Positions 55,632-64,000 of a stretch of DNA of 64,000 nt are shown here, in pieces. The translations under genes were made by a program, and so were the position numbers. The stretch comes from Pseudomonas spelaei (GTDB lineage: Bacteria; Pseudomonadota; Gammaproteobacteria; Pseudomonadales; Pseudomonadaceae). The notes under the pieces were generated by a model. That model searched no databases and was not told where the DNA came from. It saw nothing but the letters and a program-made list of their open reading frames with translations. The stretch is taken from positions 62,001 through 126,000 of the forward strand of contig NZ_WNNK01000010.1 in NCBI RefSeq assembly GCF_009724245.1. Direction: 5' to 3'. The first letter of the stretch is position 1; each line of letters begins with the position of its first letter.

Positions 55632-57035
55632 ATGTTTGGTTCCAACGACGACAAGAAGACCCCAGCTGCGGCTGGCGAGAAGAAAGGCCTGTTCGGATGG
55701 CTGCGCAAAAAGCCGCAGGAAACCGTCGTCGAACAGCCGCACGCTCAACCTGAACCGATTCCTGAGCCGGTAGCAGAAGCCGAGCCGGTGGCCGAAGCGC
55801 CGGCGCCGGTGGTGTTGCCGATGGCTGAACCGGTGTTGCAGCCGGTGGCTGAGCCGGAGCCTGAACACAAACCGTGGCTGGTGTTGCCGGTGGCGGAAGA
55901 ACCGGTGGCGCTGGTCGAGGATGAGCAGGCCGAGCACGTGACGCCGCCGATTCCAGCTGTCGTGGAGCTGGTGGCTGCTGTGGCTGAAGAGCCGCCGGTC
56001 GTCGAGATGCCTGCGCCTGTTGTGGCCGAGCCTGTCGCCGCTCCTGTTGTGGTCGCAGCGCCCGCCATCATTGAAGAGCCAGCCGCTCCCGTCGAAACCA
56101 GCAAAACCGGGTTCTTCGCCCGCCTCAAACAAGGCTTGAGCAAGACCAGCGCCAGTATCGGCGAAGGCATGGCCAGCCTGTTCCTGGGCAAGAAGACCAT
56201 CGATGACGAACTGCTGGAAGACATTGAAACCCGACTGCTGACCGCAGACGTGGGCGTCGAAGCCACCGCCGTGATCATTCAGAGCCTGACCCAGAAGGTC
56301 GCGCGCAAGCAACTGACTGACGCCGATGCCCTCTACAAGTCCTTGCAGGCCGAACTGGCTGCGATGCTCAAGCCGGTGGAAGCGCCGCTGGTCGTCACTT
56401 CGCAGAGCAAGCCATTCGTGATTCTGGTGGTTGGCGTCAACGGTGCCGGCAAGACCACCACCATCGGCAAGCTGGCCAAGAAGCTGCAACTGGAAGGCAA
56501 GAAAGTCATGCTCGCTGCCGGCGACACCTTCCGTGCCGCCGCCGTGGAACAACTGCAAGTCTGGGGCGAGCGCAACAAGATCCCGGTGATCGCCCAGCAC
56601 ACCGGTGCCGATTCTGCCTCGGTGATCTTCGATGCGCTGCAGGCTGCCAAGGCTCGTAACATTGACGTACTGATCGCCGATACCGCCGGTCGCCTGCACA
56701 CCAAAGACAACTTGATGGAAGAGTTGAAGAAAGTGCGCCGGGTGATGGGCAAGCTGGACGCCGATGCGCCGCACGAGGTTCTGCTGGTGCTGGACGCCGG
56801 CACCGGCCAGAACGCCATCAGCCAGGCCAAACAATTCCACCAGACGGTCCAACTGACTGGCCTGGCATTGACTAAGCTCGACGGCACGGCCAAGGGCGGC
56901 GTGATCTTCGCCCTGGCCAAACAGTTCGGGTTGCCGATTCGTTACATCGGCGTCGGTGAAGGCATCGACGATCTGCGCACTTTTGAAGCCGAACCCTTTG
57001 TACAGGCACTCTTTGCCGAGCGGGAGCGTTCATGA
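55632..57035 (+). CDS. ftsY: Signal recognition particle receptor FtsY
   Basis: The SRP receptor GTPase that docks ribosome-nascent-chain complexes at the membrane. The 467 residues start with a basic segment and a long Pro/Glu/Ala/Val-rich acidic A domain (about 30-160). The N and G domains follow with GVNGAGKTTTIGKL (P-loop), DTAGR and TKLDGTAKGG. It overlaps ftsE by 4 bases (ATGA) and leads the ftsYEX operon. Confidence 0.97.
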   Translation: MFGSNDDKKTPAAAGEKKGLFGWLRKKPQETVVEQPHAQPEPIPEPVAEAEPVAEAPAPVVLPMAEPVLQPVAEPEPEHKPWLVLPVAEEPVALVEDEQAEHVTPPIPAVVELVAAVAEEPPVVEMPAPVVAEPVAAPVVVAAPAIIEEPAAPVETSKTGFFARLKQGLSKTSASIGEGMASLFLGKKTIDDELLEDIETRLLTADVGVEATAVIIQSLTQKVARKQLTDADALYKSLQAELAAMLKPVEAPLVVTSQSKPFVILVVGVNGAGKTTTIGKLAKKLQLEGKKVMLAAGDTFRAAAVEQLQVWGERNKIPVIAQHTGADSASVIFDALQAAKARNIDVLIADTAGRLHTKDNLMEELKKVRRVMGKLDADAPHEVLLVLDAGTGQNAISQAKQFHQTVQLTGLALTKLDGTAKGGVIFALAKQFGLPIRYIGVGEGIDDLRTFEAEPFVQALFAERERS

Positions 57036-57703
57036 TTCGTTTCGAACAGGTCGGTAAACGCTATGCCAACGGGCATGTCGGCTTGCATGAGCTGAGTTTC
57101 CGGGTGCGTCGTGGCGAATTCTTGTTCGTCACCGGCCATTCGGGTGCCGGTAAAAGTACGTTGTTGCGCCTGCTGCTGGCCATGGAGCGACCCTCCACTG
57201 GCAAATTGCTGCTGGCTGGGCAAGATCTGTCCACCATCAGTAATGCGCAAATTCCATTTTTGCGCCGCCAGATTGGCGTGGTGTTCCAGAACCACCAGTT
57301 GCTGTTTGATCGCACGGTGTTCAATAACATCGCTTTGCCTTTGCAGATTCTCGGGCTGTCCAAGGCGGAAATCATCAAACGCGTGGATTCGGCCCTGGAA
57401 CGCGTGGCGCTGTCGGACAAAACCGACCTGTACCCTGGCGATCTGTCCACTGGCCAGCAACAGCGCGTCGGTATCGCCCGCGCCATCGTCCACCGTCCGG
57501 CCTTGCTGCTGGCGGATGAGCCCACCGGTAACCTCGACCCTCGCCTTGCGGCAGAAATCATGGGTGTGTTCGAAGACATCAACCGCCTGGGCACCAGTGT
57601 GCTGATCGCCAGCCACGACCTGGCGCTGATCGCCCGCATGCGCCATCGCATGCTGACCCTGCAACGCGGTCGCCTGATTGGTGACGGGGAGGCTGGGGTA
57701 TGA
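57032..57703 (+). CDS. ftsE: Cell division ATP-binding protein FtsE
   Basis: The ABC ATPase that, with FtsX, drives periplasmic hydrolase activation at the septum. The 223-residue protein has Walker A GHSGAGKSTLL, signature LSTGQQQRVGIARAI and Walker B LLLADEPTGNLD. It overlaps both neighbours by 4 bases. Confidence 0.96.
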   Translation: MIRFEQVGKRYANGHVGLHELSFRVRRGEFLFVTGHSGAGKSTLLRLLLAMERPSTGKLLLAGQDLSTISNAQIPFLRRQIGVVFQNHQLLFDRTVFNNIALPLQILGLSKAEIIKRVDSALERVALSDKTDLYPGDLSTGQQQRVGIARAIVHRPALLLADEPTGNLDPRLAAEIMGVFEDINRLGTSVLIASHDLALIARMRHRMLTLQRGRLIGDGEAGV

Positions 57704-58722
57704 GTGCTACACGCAGTCCAAAAGTTTCCGAACGTGTCGCACCTAAACCGGCCGACCCGCAACCGCAAAAGAAAAAGCGCGACGAAGACGATGGCCCGGA
57801 CTTTGGCACCTTGGTGCGTGCCTGGATCGAAAGTCACCGCGCCAGCTTGCTCGACAGCCTGCGTCGCCTGGGCAAGCAGCCGATCGGCAGCTTTTTCACC
57901 TGCCTGGTGATGGCCGTGGCCTTGAGCCTGCCGATGGGTTTGTCGCTGCTGCTTAATAATGTGGAGCGCCTTGGCGGTTCCTGGCAGCGGGCGGCGCAGA
58001 TTTCCCTGTACCTGAACCTGGATGCCAGTTCCAAGGAAGGCGAGGCCCTGGTTGAAGAGATCAAGGGCCTTCCTGGCGTAGCCGATGCTGAATACATCAG
58101 TCGTGATCAGGCGCTGGAGGAGTTTCAACAGCAGTCTGGCCTGGGCGAGGCGCTCAAGGAGTTGCCACAAAACCCGCTGCCCGGCGTAGTGCTGGTGACG
58201 CCCAATGAAGTCGACAAACCGACCCTTGAAGCCCTGCGACAAAAACTCGCAGAGATGCCCAAGGTGCAACAGGCGCAACTTGATCTAGTCTGGGTTGAGC
58301 GTCTGGCGGCGATTCTCAAGCTGGGCGACCGGTTTGTCTTCGGCCTGACGGTGTTGCTGGTTTCTGCATTACTTTTGGTGATAGGCAATACCATTCGTCT
58401 TCATATTGAAAACCGTCGCACCGAGATAGAAGTGATTAAACTGGTCGGCGGCACGGACAGCTATGTACGTCGTCCGTTTCTGTATATGGGCGCGTTGTAT
58501 GGCTTTGGTGCCGGGATCTTGTCCTGGGGCGTGTTGGCGTTTGGCCTGGATTGGCTGAACGACGCAGTGGTCGGGCTGGCTGGCTTGTATGGCAGTGATT
58601 TTGCCTTGGCGGGTGTGCCGGTTGCCGATGGTCTGTCGCTCTTGCTTGGCGCGGTGTTGTTGGGGTATATCGGTGCTTGGATTGCGGTCGCACGGCATTT
58701 ACGCGAGTTGGCACCGAAATAG
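57700..58722 (+). CDS. ftsX: Cell division protein FtsX
   Basis: The membrane partner of FtsE. The 340-residue protein has a basic N-terminal tail (about 1-65), a first helix (FFTCLVMAVALSLPMGLSLLL), a periplasmic loop, then three helices, including FVFGLTVLLVSALLLVIGNTI and the C-terminal LLLGAVLLGYIGAWIAVARH. It starts 4 bases inside ftsE. rpoH follows after 130 bases. Confidence 0.96.
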   Translation: MSATRSPKVSERVAPKPADPQPQKKKRDEDDGPDFGTLVRAWIESHRASLLDSLRRLGKQPIGSFFTCLVMAVALSLPMGLSLLLNNVERLGGSWQRAAQISLYLNLDASSKEGEALVEEIKGLPGVADAEYISRDQALEEFQQQSGLGEALKELPQNPLPGVVLVTPNEVDKPTLEALRQKLAEMPKVQQAQLDLVWVERLAAILKLGDRFVFGLTVLLVSALLLVIGNTIRLHIENRRTEIEVIKLVGGTDSYVRRPFLYMGALYGFGAGILSWGVLAFGLDWLNDAVVGLAGLYGSDFALAGVPVADGLSLLLGAVLLGYIGAWIAVARHLRELAPK

Positions 58723-58852
58723 TTAATGTCAGATTAATGTGGTTTCGTTTCTATTGGCCGTGTCAGTGGTTTAGGGAACTTGTCCTACGGTTCTCGGTCA
58801 ATTTTTCGCAGTGCTGAAAAGCACGAGTTATGTGAGTCGGAGGTTTTTTCGT

Positions 58853-59707
58853 ATGACCACTTCTTTGCAACCTGCATATGCACTGGTCCCGGGCGCAAAC
58901 CTGGAAGCCTATGTGCACACGGTCAACAGCATTCCTTTGCTGACGCCCGAGCAGGAGCGTGAACTGGCCGAGAGTCTCTACTATGAGCAGGATTTGGGGG
59001 CGGCTCGGCAGATGGTGCTCGCCCACCTGCGTTTTGTTGTACATATTGCCCGTAGCTATTCCGGCTACGGCCTGGCCCAGGCTGACCTGATTCAGGAAGG
59101 CAACGTTGGCTTGATGAAAGCCGTGAAGCGCTTCAACCCGGAAATGGGTGTGCGCCTTGTATCGTTCGCTGTGCACTGGATCAAGGCGGAAATCCACGAG
59201 TTCATCCTGCGCAACTGGCGCATTGTGAAAGTCGCGACCACCAAGGCCCAGCGCAAACTGTTCTTTAACCTGCGCAGCCAGAAGAAACGCCTGGCGTGGC
59301 TGAACAATGAGGAAGTGCATCGTGTGGCGGAAAGCCTCGGTGTAGAGCCTCGTGAAGTGCGCGAGATGGAAAGTCGCCTGACCGGCCATGACATGGCCTT
59401 CGACCCGGCCGCAGAAGCGGACGACGACAGCGCCTTCCAATCGCCGGCCAACTACCTGGAAGACCACCGGTACGACCCGGCACGTCAACTGGAAGACGCT
59501 GACTGGAGCGACAACTCCAACCACAACCTGCACGAAGCACTCGAAGTGCTGGACGACCGCAGCCGTGACATCCTCTACCAGCGCTGGCTGGCAGAAGAAA
59601 AAGCCACGCTGCACGACCTGGCGCAGAAGTACAACGTATCGGCCGAGCGGATTCGTCAGCTCGAGAAAAGTGCGATGAATAAGTTGAAGCTATCGATCGC
59701 CGCTTAA
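58853..59707 (+). CDS. rpoH: RNA polymerase heat-shock sigma factor RpoH (sigma-32)
   Basis: Directs transcription of heat-shock genes. The 284-residue protein has region 2 ([33 protein letters not shown]), the RpoH-specific box QRKLFFNLR, and region 4 ([27 protein letters not shown]). GGAGG lies 9 bases before the ATG. The frame to 58811 lacks family similarity. The ftsYEX-rpoH order is conserved in gammaproteobacteria. Confidence 0.97.
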   Translation: MTTSLQPAYALVPGANLEAYVHTVNSIPLLTPEQERELAESLYYEQDLGAARQMVLAHLRFVVHIARSYSGYGLAQADLIQEGNVGLMKAVKRFNPEMGVRLVSFAVHWIKAEIHEFILRNWRIVKVATTKAQRKLFFNLRSQKKRLAWLNNEEVHRVAESLGVEPREVREMESRLTGHDMAFDPAAEADDDSAFQSPANYLEDHRYDPARQLEDADWSDNSNHNLHEALEVLDDRSRDILYQRWLAEEKATLHDLAQKYNVSAERIRQLEKSAMNKLKLSIAA

Positions 59708-59730
59708 CCAGCAGCGAAGTGACAAAAAAA

Positions 59731-59759
59731 TGCCCTGATCGAAAGATCAGGGCATTTTT
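59731..59759 (+). terminator. Rho-independent terminator after rpoH
   Basis: TGCCCTGATC and GATCAGGGCA form a 10-bp perfect stem with a GAAA tetraloop, followed by TTTTTG. An A-run on the other side allows action on the minus strand too. Confidence 0.95.
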
Positions 59760-59796
59760 GTTTGTGTTCGAAAGCTTCAAATCCGGCACCGTCCAA

Positions 59797-59886
59797 TGTG
59801 GGAGCTGGCTTGCCTGCGATAGCGGTATGTCATTCAGTAAATATGTTGGTTGGCAGGTCCCCATCGCAGGCAAGCCAGCTCCCACA
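59797..59886. repeat. Paired REP element between convergent genes
   Basis: Inverted GCTGGCTTGCC-type cores lie between the rpoH terminator and the mtgA stop. Confidence 0.9.
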
Positions 59887-59923
59887 ATTGATCCGGGTTC
59901 TGCAGTTGGATATCCAGTACAGG

Positions 59924-60646
59924 TCAATCCGCCCAAGGTGCCTTGCGCGAATCATTGAGCCCGATCAGGTAGCTATCCCCGCCCAATTGGCTCATCTGCC
60001 GCCGGATCCAACCCGCTCGCTGCGACACATAAGTCGTCGGATGGCTGGCACTCCACACCCGCGGGTTAGGCAGTACCGCTGCCAGATAGCTGGCCTGCTG
60101 GCGGGTCAGCGCCTTGGCACTCACCCCAAAGTGATGCCGGGCCGCTGCTTCGGCGCCGAACACGCCTTCATCCCACTCCACGCTATTGAGGTACACCTCA
60201 AGAATTCGCTGCTTGGGCCAGAAAATCTCGATCAGGCCGGTAAACCAGGCTTCCAGACCCTTACGGAAATAGCTGCGGCCAGCCCACAGAAACAGGTTCT
60301 TCGACACCTGCTGGCTCAGGGTACTGGCGCCGCGAATCGATCCACCACGCTCGTTATGCAGTAACGCCGCCTGGATCGCGCCGAAATCAAAGCCCCAATG
60401 TTCGGGAAAGCGTTGGTCCTCACCGGCCATGACCGCCACTTTCAGGTCATCGGAGATTTCATCCCAGGGTTTCCAGGTGCGTTGCAGGTCAATGGGCTCG
60501 CCGTCGATCCACGATTCGACCTTGCGCTCAACCATCAGCGCGGTCCCCGGTGGCGGTACCACACGAAACAGCAGCACCAGCAAAACGCTGGCGATGGCGA
60601 ACCATTTCACGGCTTTGAGAAAACGACTGAAGAGGAGACGCAGCAT
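59924..60646 (-). CDS. mtgA: Monofunctional peptidoglycan glycosyltransferase
   Basis: A GT51 enzyme that polymerises lipid II into glycan strands without a transpeptidase domain. The 240-residue protein has one N-terminal membrane helix (about 10-32) and the family motifs EDQRFPEHWGFDFGAI (catalytic glutamate) and GASTLSQQVSKNLFLW. It diverges from the DUF423 gene. Confidence 0.95.
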   Translation of the reverse strand: MLRLLFSRFLKAVKWFAIASVLLVLLFRVVPPPGTALMVERKVESWIDGEPIDLQRTWKPWDEISDDLKVAVMAGEDQRFPEHWGFDFGAIQAALLHNERGGSIRGASTLSQQVSKNLFLWAGRSYFRKGLEAWFTGLIEIFWPKQRILEVYLNSVEWDEGVFGAEAAARHHFGVSAKALTRQQASYLAAVLPNPRVWSASHPTTYVSQRAGWIRRQMSQLGGDSYLIGLNDSRKAPWAD

Positions 60647-60720
60647 AGAGATGGCTTGGCCGGAGCGTTTGAGCGGGCCATTATACAGACCCTGCCCAAT
60701 GAGTCTGACTGGAGTTCCTC

Positions 60721-61098
60721 ATGCTGCGTGGCTTTCTGATGCTGGCTGCCTTTTTCGGTTTCACCGGTGTTGCGCTCGGTGCTTTTGCTGCCCATGGCCT
60801 GAAAAACCGCTTGAGTGCCGACTATCTGGCGATCTTTCATACGGCGGTCACCTATCAATTGGTGCATACCCTGGCACTGTTCGGCGTGGCGCTGCTGGCC
60901 GCCCATATTCAGGGGCGACTGGTCCTGTGGGCGGGCGTGGCGTTTACAGTGGGAATCCTGCTGTTCTCCGGCAGCCTTTACCTGTTGACCCTCACCGGTA
61001 TCAGCAAGCTCGGGATTGTCACCCCGTTTGGCGGTCTGGCGTTCCTGATCGGTTGGTTCTTCCTGGGGCTGACGGCCTGGCGCTTGCAGGTCGCCTGA
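60721..61098 (+). CDS. DUF423 membrane protein
   Basis: A 125-residue protein with four hydrophobic helices and the family start LRGFLMLAAFFGFTGVALGAFAAHGL. The YQLVHTLALFGVALLAA segment is typical. DUF423 (YgdD-like) has no assigned function. A weak ribosome site GGAG precedes the ATG. Confidence 0.88.
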   Translation: MLRGFLMLAAFFGFTGVALGAFAAHGLKNRLSADYLAIFHTAVTYQLVHTLALFGVALLAAHIQGRLVLWAGVAFTVGILLFSGSLYLLTLTGISKLGIVTPFGGLAFLIGWFFLGLTAWRLQVA

Positions 61099-61107
61099 CC
61101 AAGGGGC

Positions 61108-61137
61108 TTGGGTCAACAACGTCGATCGGGCTAGAAT
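61108..61137 (+). promoter_or_regulatory. Possible sigma-70 promoter of thiS
   Basis: TTGGGT (61108-61113) and TAGAAT (61132-61137) are separated by 18 bases, 32 bases upstream of the thiS ATG. No TPP-riboswitch-like CTGAGA motif is seen. Confidence 0.45.
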
Positions 61138-61169
61138 GCTGGCCCCTAAAAACGATGGCGGCCCGTGGC

Positions 61170-61370
61170 ATGCGCATTCAGTTGAACGGCGAATCCTTTG
61201 AACTGCCCGACGGTGAAACCGTTGTGGCCCTGCTGACCCGTCTGGACTTGACCGGGCGTCGCGTCGCAGTGGAGCTCAACCAGGATATCGTCCCGCGTAG
61301 CCAGCACGCCGAGACCACGCTCACCGAAGGTGATCAGGTCGAAGTGGTCCACGCCATCGGCGGCGGCTAG
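61170..61370 (+). CDS. thiS: Sulfur carrier protein ThiS
   Basis: A 66-residue ubiquitin-like protein that carries thiocarboxylate sulfur for thiazole synthesis. The body is [22 protein letters not shown], and it ends in the required di-glycine (HAIGGG). ATG at 61155 would add five residues and is an alternative. thiG follows after 65 bases. Confidence 0.93.
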   Translation: MRIQLNGESFELPDGETVVALLTRLDLTGRRVAVELNQDIVPRSQHAETTLTEGDQVEVVHAIGGG

Positions 61371-61435
61371 CCGTTCGGCGCTCAAGCGCGCCCACCCGCA
61401 TTCTGCAGAACCTCACCCCATTTCGAGGATTTCCC

Positions 61436-62230
61436 ATGAGCATCGTTCGTAGCGACAAGCCCTTCGTCCTGGCCGGTCGTACTTACCAGTCGCGTTTGCT
61501 GGTGGGTACCGGCAAGTACCGTGACATGGAAGAAACCCGTCAGGCCATCGAAGCCTCAGGTGCCGAGATCGTCACCTTCGCCGTGCGCCGCACCAACCTC
61601 GGCCAGATCGAAGGCGAGCCGAACCTGCTCGAAGTGCTGTCGCCGGATCGCTACACCTTCTTGCCGAACACGGCTGGTTGCTACGACGCTATCGAGGCCG
61701 TGCGCACCTGCCGCCTGGCCCGTGAGCTGCTCGACGGCCACAACCTGGTGAAGCTGGAAGTGCTGGCCGACCAGAAAACCCTGTTCCCCAACGTGATCGA
61801 AACCCTCAAGGCCGCCGAAACCCTGGTCAAGGAAGGCTTCGAGGTGATGGTCTACACCAGTGATGACCCGATCATTGCCCGTCAATTGGCGGAAATCGGC
61901 TGCATCGCGGTGATGCCGCTGGCCGGTCTGATCGGTTCCGGCCTGGGCATCTGCAACCCGTACAACCTGCAGATCATCCTCGAAGAAGCCAGGATTCCGG
62001 TACTGGTGGATGCGGGTGTCGGCACTGCGTCCGATGCCACCATTGCCATGGAACTGGGCTGTGATGCGGTGCTGATGAACTCGGCCATCGCCCATGCGCA
62101 GCAACCGATCATGATGGCTGAAGCCATGAAACACGCGATCGTCGCCGGCCGCCTGGCGTACCTCGCCGGGCGCATGCCGAAAAAACTTTACGCCAGCGCC
62201 TCCTCGCCGCTGGATGGTCTGATCAAGTAA
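61436..62230 (+). CDS. thiG: Thiazole synthase
   Basis: Forms the thiazole phosphate moiety of thiamine with ThiS sulfur. The 264-residue TIM barrel has [29 protein letters not shown] (Schiff-base lysine region), and [31 protein letters not shown] precedes the ATG. trmB starts 9 bases after its stop. Confidence 0.97.
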   Translation: MSIVRSDKPFVLAGRTYQSRLLVGTGKYRDMEETRQAIEASGAEIVTFAVRRTNLGQIEGEPNLLEVLSPDRYTFLPNTAGCYDAIEAVRTCRLARELLDGHNLVKLEVLADQKTLFPNVIETLKAAETLVKEGFEVMVYTSDDPIIARQLAEIGCIAVMPLAGLIGSGLGICNPYNLQIILEEARIPVLVDAGVGTASDATIAMELGCDAVLMNSAIAHAQQPIMMAEAMKHAIVAGRLAYLAGRMPKKLYASASSPLDGLIK

Positions 62231-62239
62231 GAGCCATTG

Positions 62240-62965
62240 ATGACTGAATCAAACGAAACGCCGAACACTGTGGAAGAAGGCGACGAGTCCAAGCACCGCC
62301 GCATCAAGAGTTTTGTGATGCGCGCCGGTCGCATGACCGAAGGCCAGCAAAAGGGCCTGGAGCAGGGCACGCCGTTGTTCGTCCTGCCGCTGGCCGACGC
62401 GCCAGTGGATTATGACCAGGTGTTCGGCCGTTCGGCCCCACGGTCGCTGGAAATCGGTTTCGGCATGGGCCACTCGTTGCTGGAAATGGCGGCGGCCTCG
62501 CCGGAGCAGGACTTTATCGGTGTTGAAGTACACCGTCCGGGTGTGGGTGCGCTGCTTAATGGCGTGCTCACTCAGGGCCTGACCAACCTGCGGGTCTACG
62601 ATTGTGATGCGATTGAAGTACTCAACCGTTGCATCGCCGACAACAGCCTCGATCGCCTGATGCTGTTTTTCCCGGATCCATGGCACAAGAGCCGTCACCA
62701 CAAGCGCCGCATCGTCCAGGCTTCCTTCGCCGAACTGGTGCGCAGCAAGCTCAAGGTCGGCGGCATTCTGCACATGGCCACCGACTGGGAACCGTATGCC
62801 GAGTACATGCTGGAAGTGATGGACGTAGCCCCTGGCTACCGCAACCTGGCCGAAGACGGCAAATGCGTCCCGCGCCCGACCGAGCGACCGATCACCAAGT
62901 TCGAACGTCGCGGCGAGCGACTCGGGCATGGGGTTTGGGATTTGAAGTTCGAGAAGCTGGACTGA
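62240..62965 (+). CDS. trmB: tRNA (guanine-N7)-methyltransferase
   Basis: Makes m7G46 in tRNA. The 241-residue protein has the SAM motif [15 protein letters not shown], the [18 protein letters not shown] motif and the [17 protein letters not shown] tail. A TTG at 62237 is also in frame; the ATG at 62240 is preferred. It likely shares the thiSG transcript. Confidence 0.96.
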   Translation: MTESNETPNTVEEGDESKHRRIKSFVMRAGRMTEGQQKGLEQGTPLFVLPLADAPVDYDQVFGRSAPRSLEIGFGMGHSLLEMAAASPEQDFIGVEVHRPGVGALLNGVLTQGLTNLRVYDCDAIEVLNRCIADNSLDRLMLFFPDPWHKSRHHKRRIVQASFAELVRSKLKVGGILHMATDWEPYAEYMLEVMDVAPGYRNLAEDGKCVPRPTERPITKFERRGERLGHGVWDLKFEKLD

Positions 62966-62995
62966 TAAGTCCATCAGCTTGAAATGCAATGAAAG

Positions 62996-63082
62996 TGTGG
63001 GAGCTGGCGTGCCTGCGATAGCATCGCCTCAGTATCACTGATACACCGAGGTGTCTGCATCGCAGGCAAGCCAGCTCCCACA
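62996..63082. repeat. Paired REP element between convergent genes
   Basis: Inverted REP cores (the left one with a G-to-T-like change, GGCGTGCC) lie between the trmB and DUF3392 gene ends. Confidence 0.88.
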
Positions 63083-63105
63083 TTTGTTTTGTGTTGTGTT
63101 TCAGG

Positions 63106-63429
63106 TCAGCGGCGGTCTGCTACTACGCCAATCAACACCAGCACCACCAACAACACCGGCGCCAGACTGTAGTTGTTGAACTGACTCAATCCCCGAACAA
63201 TCCACGGTGTGGCGTAGATCAGCGCAGCGCCGCTGCCGATCATGCACAGCAGGGCCATCAACGGTACGCGCAAGGCGCCGGCGATGCTGCCCAGGCGCGC
63301 TTCGACCCAACCTTTGATATCGGCGCCGAATAGCACCAGCAGGCAGCCGACAAGGGCCAGAGAGATTTCCGACAGGTTGCTGCGGCTCCAGCGGGATACC
63401 GTGGCGAGCAGGTCGAGTACCAGATCCAT
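63106..63429 (-). CDS. DUF3392 membrane protein
   Basis: A 107-residue protein with three predicted helices: about 19-38, 54-74 and 86-104. It matches the DUF3392 family of small gammaproteobacterial membrane proteins with no known function. It follows hemW by 20 bases on the minus strand, so they are probably co-transcribed. Confidence 0.85.
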   Translation of the reverse strand: MDLVLDLLATVSRWSRSNLSEISLALVGCLLVLFGADIKGWVEARLGSIAGALRVPLMALLCMIGSGAALIYATPWIVRGLSQFNNYSLAPVLLVVLVLIGVVADRR

Positions 63430-63449
63430 TCGATTTCCTTAAGAGCCAA

Positions 63450-64000
63450 TCAGCTCAAAAACTTCTGCAGCAGGTCATTGAGAAAGAGTTGCCCACGGTC
63501 AGTGGCCGCAAGGCGTGACGGTTCGACCTGCATTAAGCCACTTTGTTCTGCATCCGTACGGGCTTCGTCGAGGCTGGCCAGGTCGAGGCCGGTGCGTTCG
63601 GCGTACAGCCTGGCTTCGACGCCGTCGGTGAGGCGCAGGGCGTTCATCAGGAACTCGAAGGGCAGCTCTTCATTGGTGAGCTCTTTCGCTCCGGCCTGGA
63701 AGCTTTTTGTCGGGTTGAGGTAGTCCTTGGGTGCCCGAGTCTTCCAGGTGCGCACGATCCGCCCGTCCGGGTGACTGAGTTTGCCGTGGGCGCCGGCACC
63801 AATGCCGATAAAGTCGCCGAAGCTCCAGTAATTGAGGTTATGTCGTGCCGGTCGGCCCGATTGGGCGTAGGCCGAGACTTCGTACTGGGCGTAACCGTGT
63901 TCGGCGAGCAACGCTTGGCCAGCTTCCTGGATATCCCACAGGGTGTCGTCTTCCGGCAGGGTCGGCGGCTGGTTCCAGAACACGGTGTTGGGTTCCAGGG
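63450..64000 (-). CDS. hemW: HemW haem chaperone (3' part, cut by window edge)
   Basis: The C-terminal part of the radical-SAM-family protein HemW, which handles haem for respiratory enzymes (formerly coproporphyrinogen dehydrogenase-like). Visible family segments are HNLNYWSFGDFIGIGAGAHGKLS and EFLMNALRLTDGV. The CxxxCxxC cluster motif lies beyond the window. The frame stays open past the right edge, so the ORF start at 63983 is not the true start. Confidence 0.93.
   Translation of the reverse strand, partial: LEPNTVFWNQPPTLPEDDTLWDIQEAGQALLAEHGYAQYEVSAYAQSGRPARHNLNYWSFGDFIGIGAGAHGKLSHPDGRIVRTWKTRAPKDYLNPTKSFQAGAKELTNEELPFEFLMNALRLTDGVEARLYAERTGLDLASLDEARTDAEQSGLMQVEPSRLAATDRGQLFLNDLLQKFLS

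Noticed and set aside
61099..61169. TPP riboswitch before thiS
   Set aside because: The short 71-base gap lacks the conserved CTGAGA and the second helix motif.

Overview
The window looks like a chromosomal segment of a Pseudomonas of the fluorescens complex. Three things suggest this. The coding regions are GC-rich. The gene order serA / D-2-hydroxyglutarate dehydrogenase / FAH protein ... aaaA / rpiA / ilvA ... rppH-ptsP ... lgt-thyA ... folA ... ilvD ... mutM ... coaD ... rsmD / M16 pair / ftsY-ftsE-ftsX-rpoH ... mtgA ... thiS-thiG-trmB ... hemW follows, as I remember it, the PA0316-PA0386 stretch of P. aeruginosa. The gene ends also carry many REP palindromes with the core GTGGGAGCTGGCTTGCCTGC, a known feature of P. 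fluorescens genomes. No tRNA, rRNA, CRISPR array, prophage or transposase was seen.

Layout. 1-2.7 kb: a 2-oxoglutarate dioxygenase, a TudS-like DUF523 protein, a periplasmic solute-binding protein and a DUF4399 protein. 2.7-6.3 kb: serA diverging from D-2-hydroxyglutarate dehydrogenase plus an FAH-family hydrolase. 6.5-13.5 kb: two tandem SdiA-regulated-like proteins, an autotransporter aminopeptidase (aaaA), and rpiA diverging from ilvA. 13.6-20.8 kb: HAD phosphatase, rppH-ptsP, NRDE protein, TauE/SafE permease, lgt, thyA. 20.9-30.6 kb is accessory: cadR/cadA metal resistance (CadA has a (HD)11 tail coded by a hexanucleotide repeat), followed directly by a compact aminoethylphosphonate-type cluster (LysR regulator, ATPase, fused permease, binding protein, FAD oxidoreductase, PhnZ-like HD oxygenase). 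30.6-34.6 kb: a DUF3482 GTPase/DUF2868 membrane pair, folA, and a RelB/RelE-type toxin-antitoxin unit with a perfect operator palindrome. 34.6-42.2 kb: cystine symporter, phosphorylcholine-phosphatase-like protein, ilvD, an MFS transporter and rlmI. 42.5-49.7 kb: HDOD protein, mutM, ferredoxin, coaD, and an oxidative operon (GMC flavoprotein, Tat-signal partner, coniferyl-type aldehyde dehydrogenase) with a divergent TetR regulator. 49.7-64 kb: rhodanese, YheT-type hydrolase, rsmD, an M16 peptidase pair, ftsYEX, rpoH, mtgA, thiamine genes, trmB, DUF3392 and the 3' part of hemW.

Most genes are housekeeping: serine, isoleucine, thymidylate, folate, CoA and thiamine synthesis, cell division, envelope biogenesis, and tRNA/rRNA modification. 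The most interesting part is the 23.8-30.6 kb phosphonate unit. It has uptake, a flavoenzyme and a C-P-cleaving-type oxygenase, but none of the usual PhnW, PhnX or PhnY first-step enzymes. REP pairs are spread through the window, and eight of the thirteen pairs lie between convergent genes.
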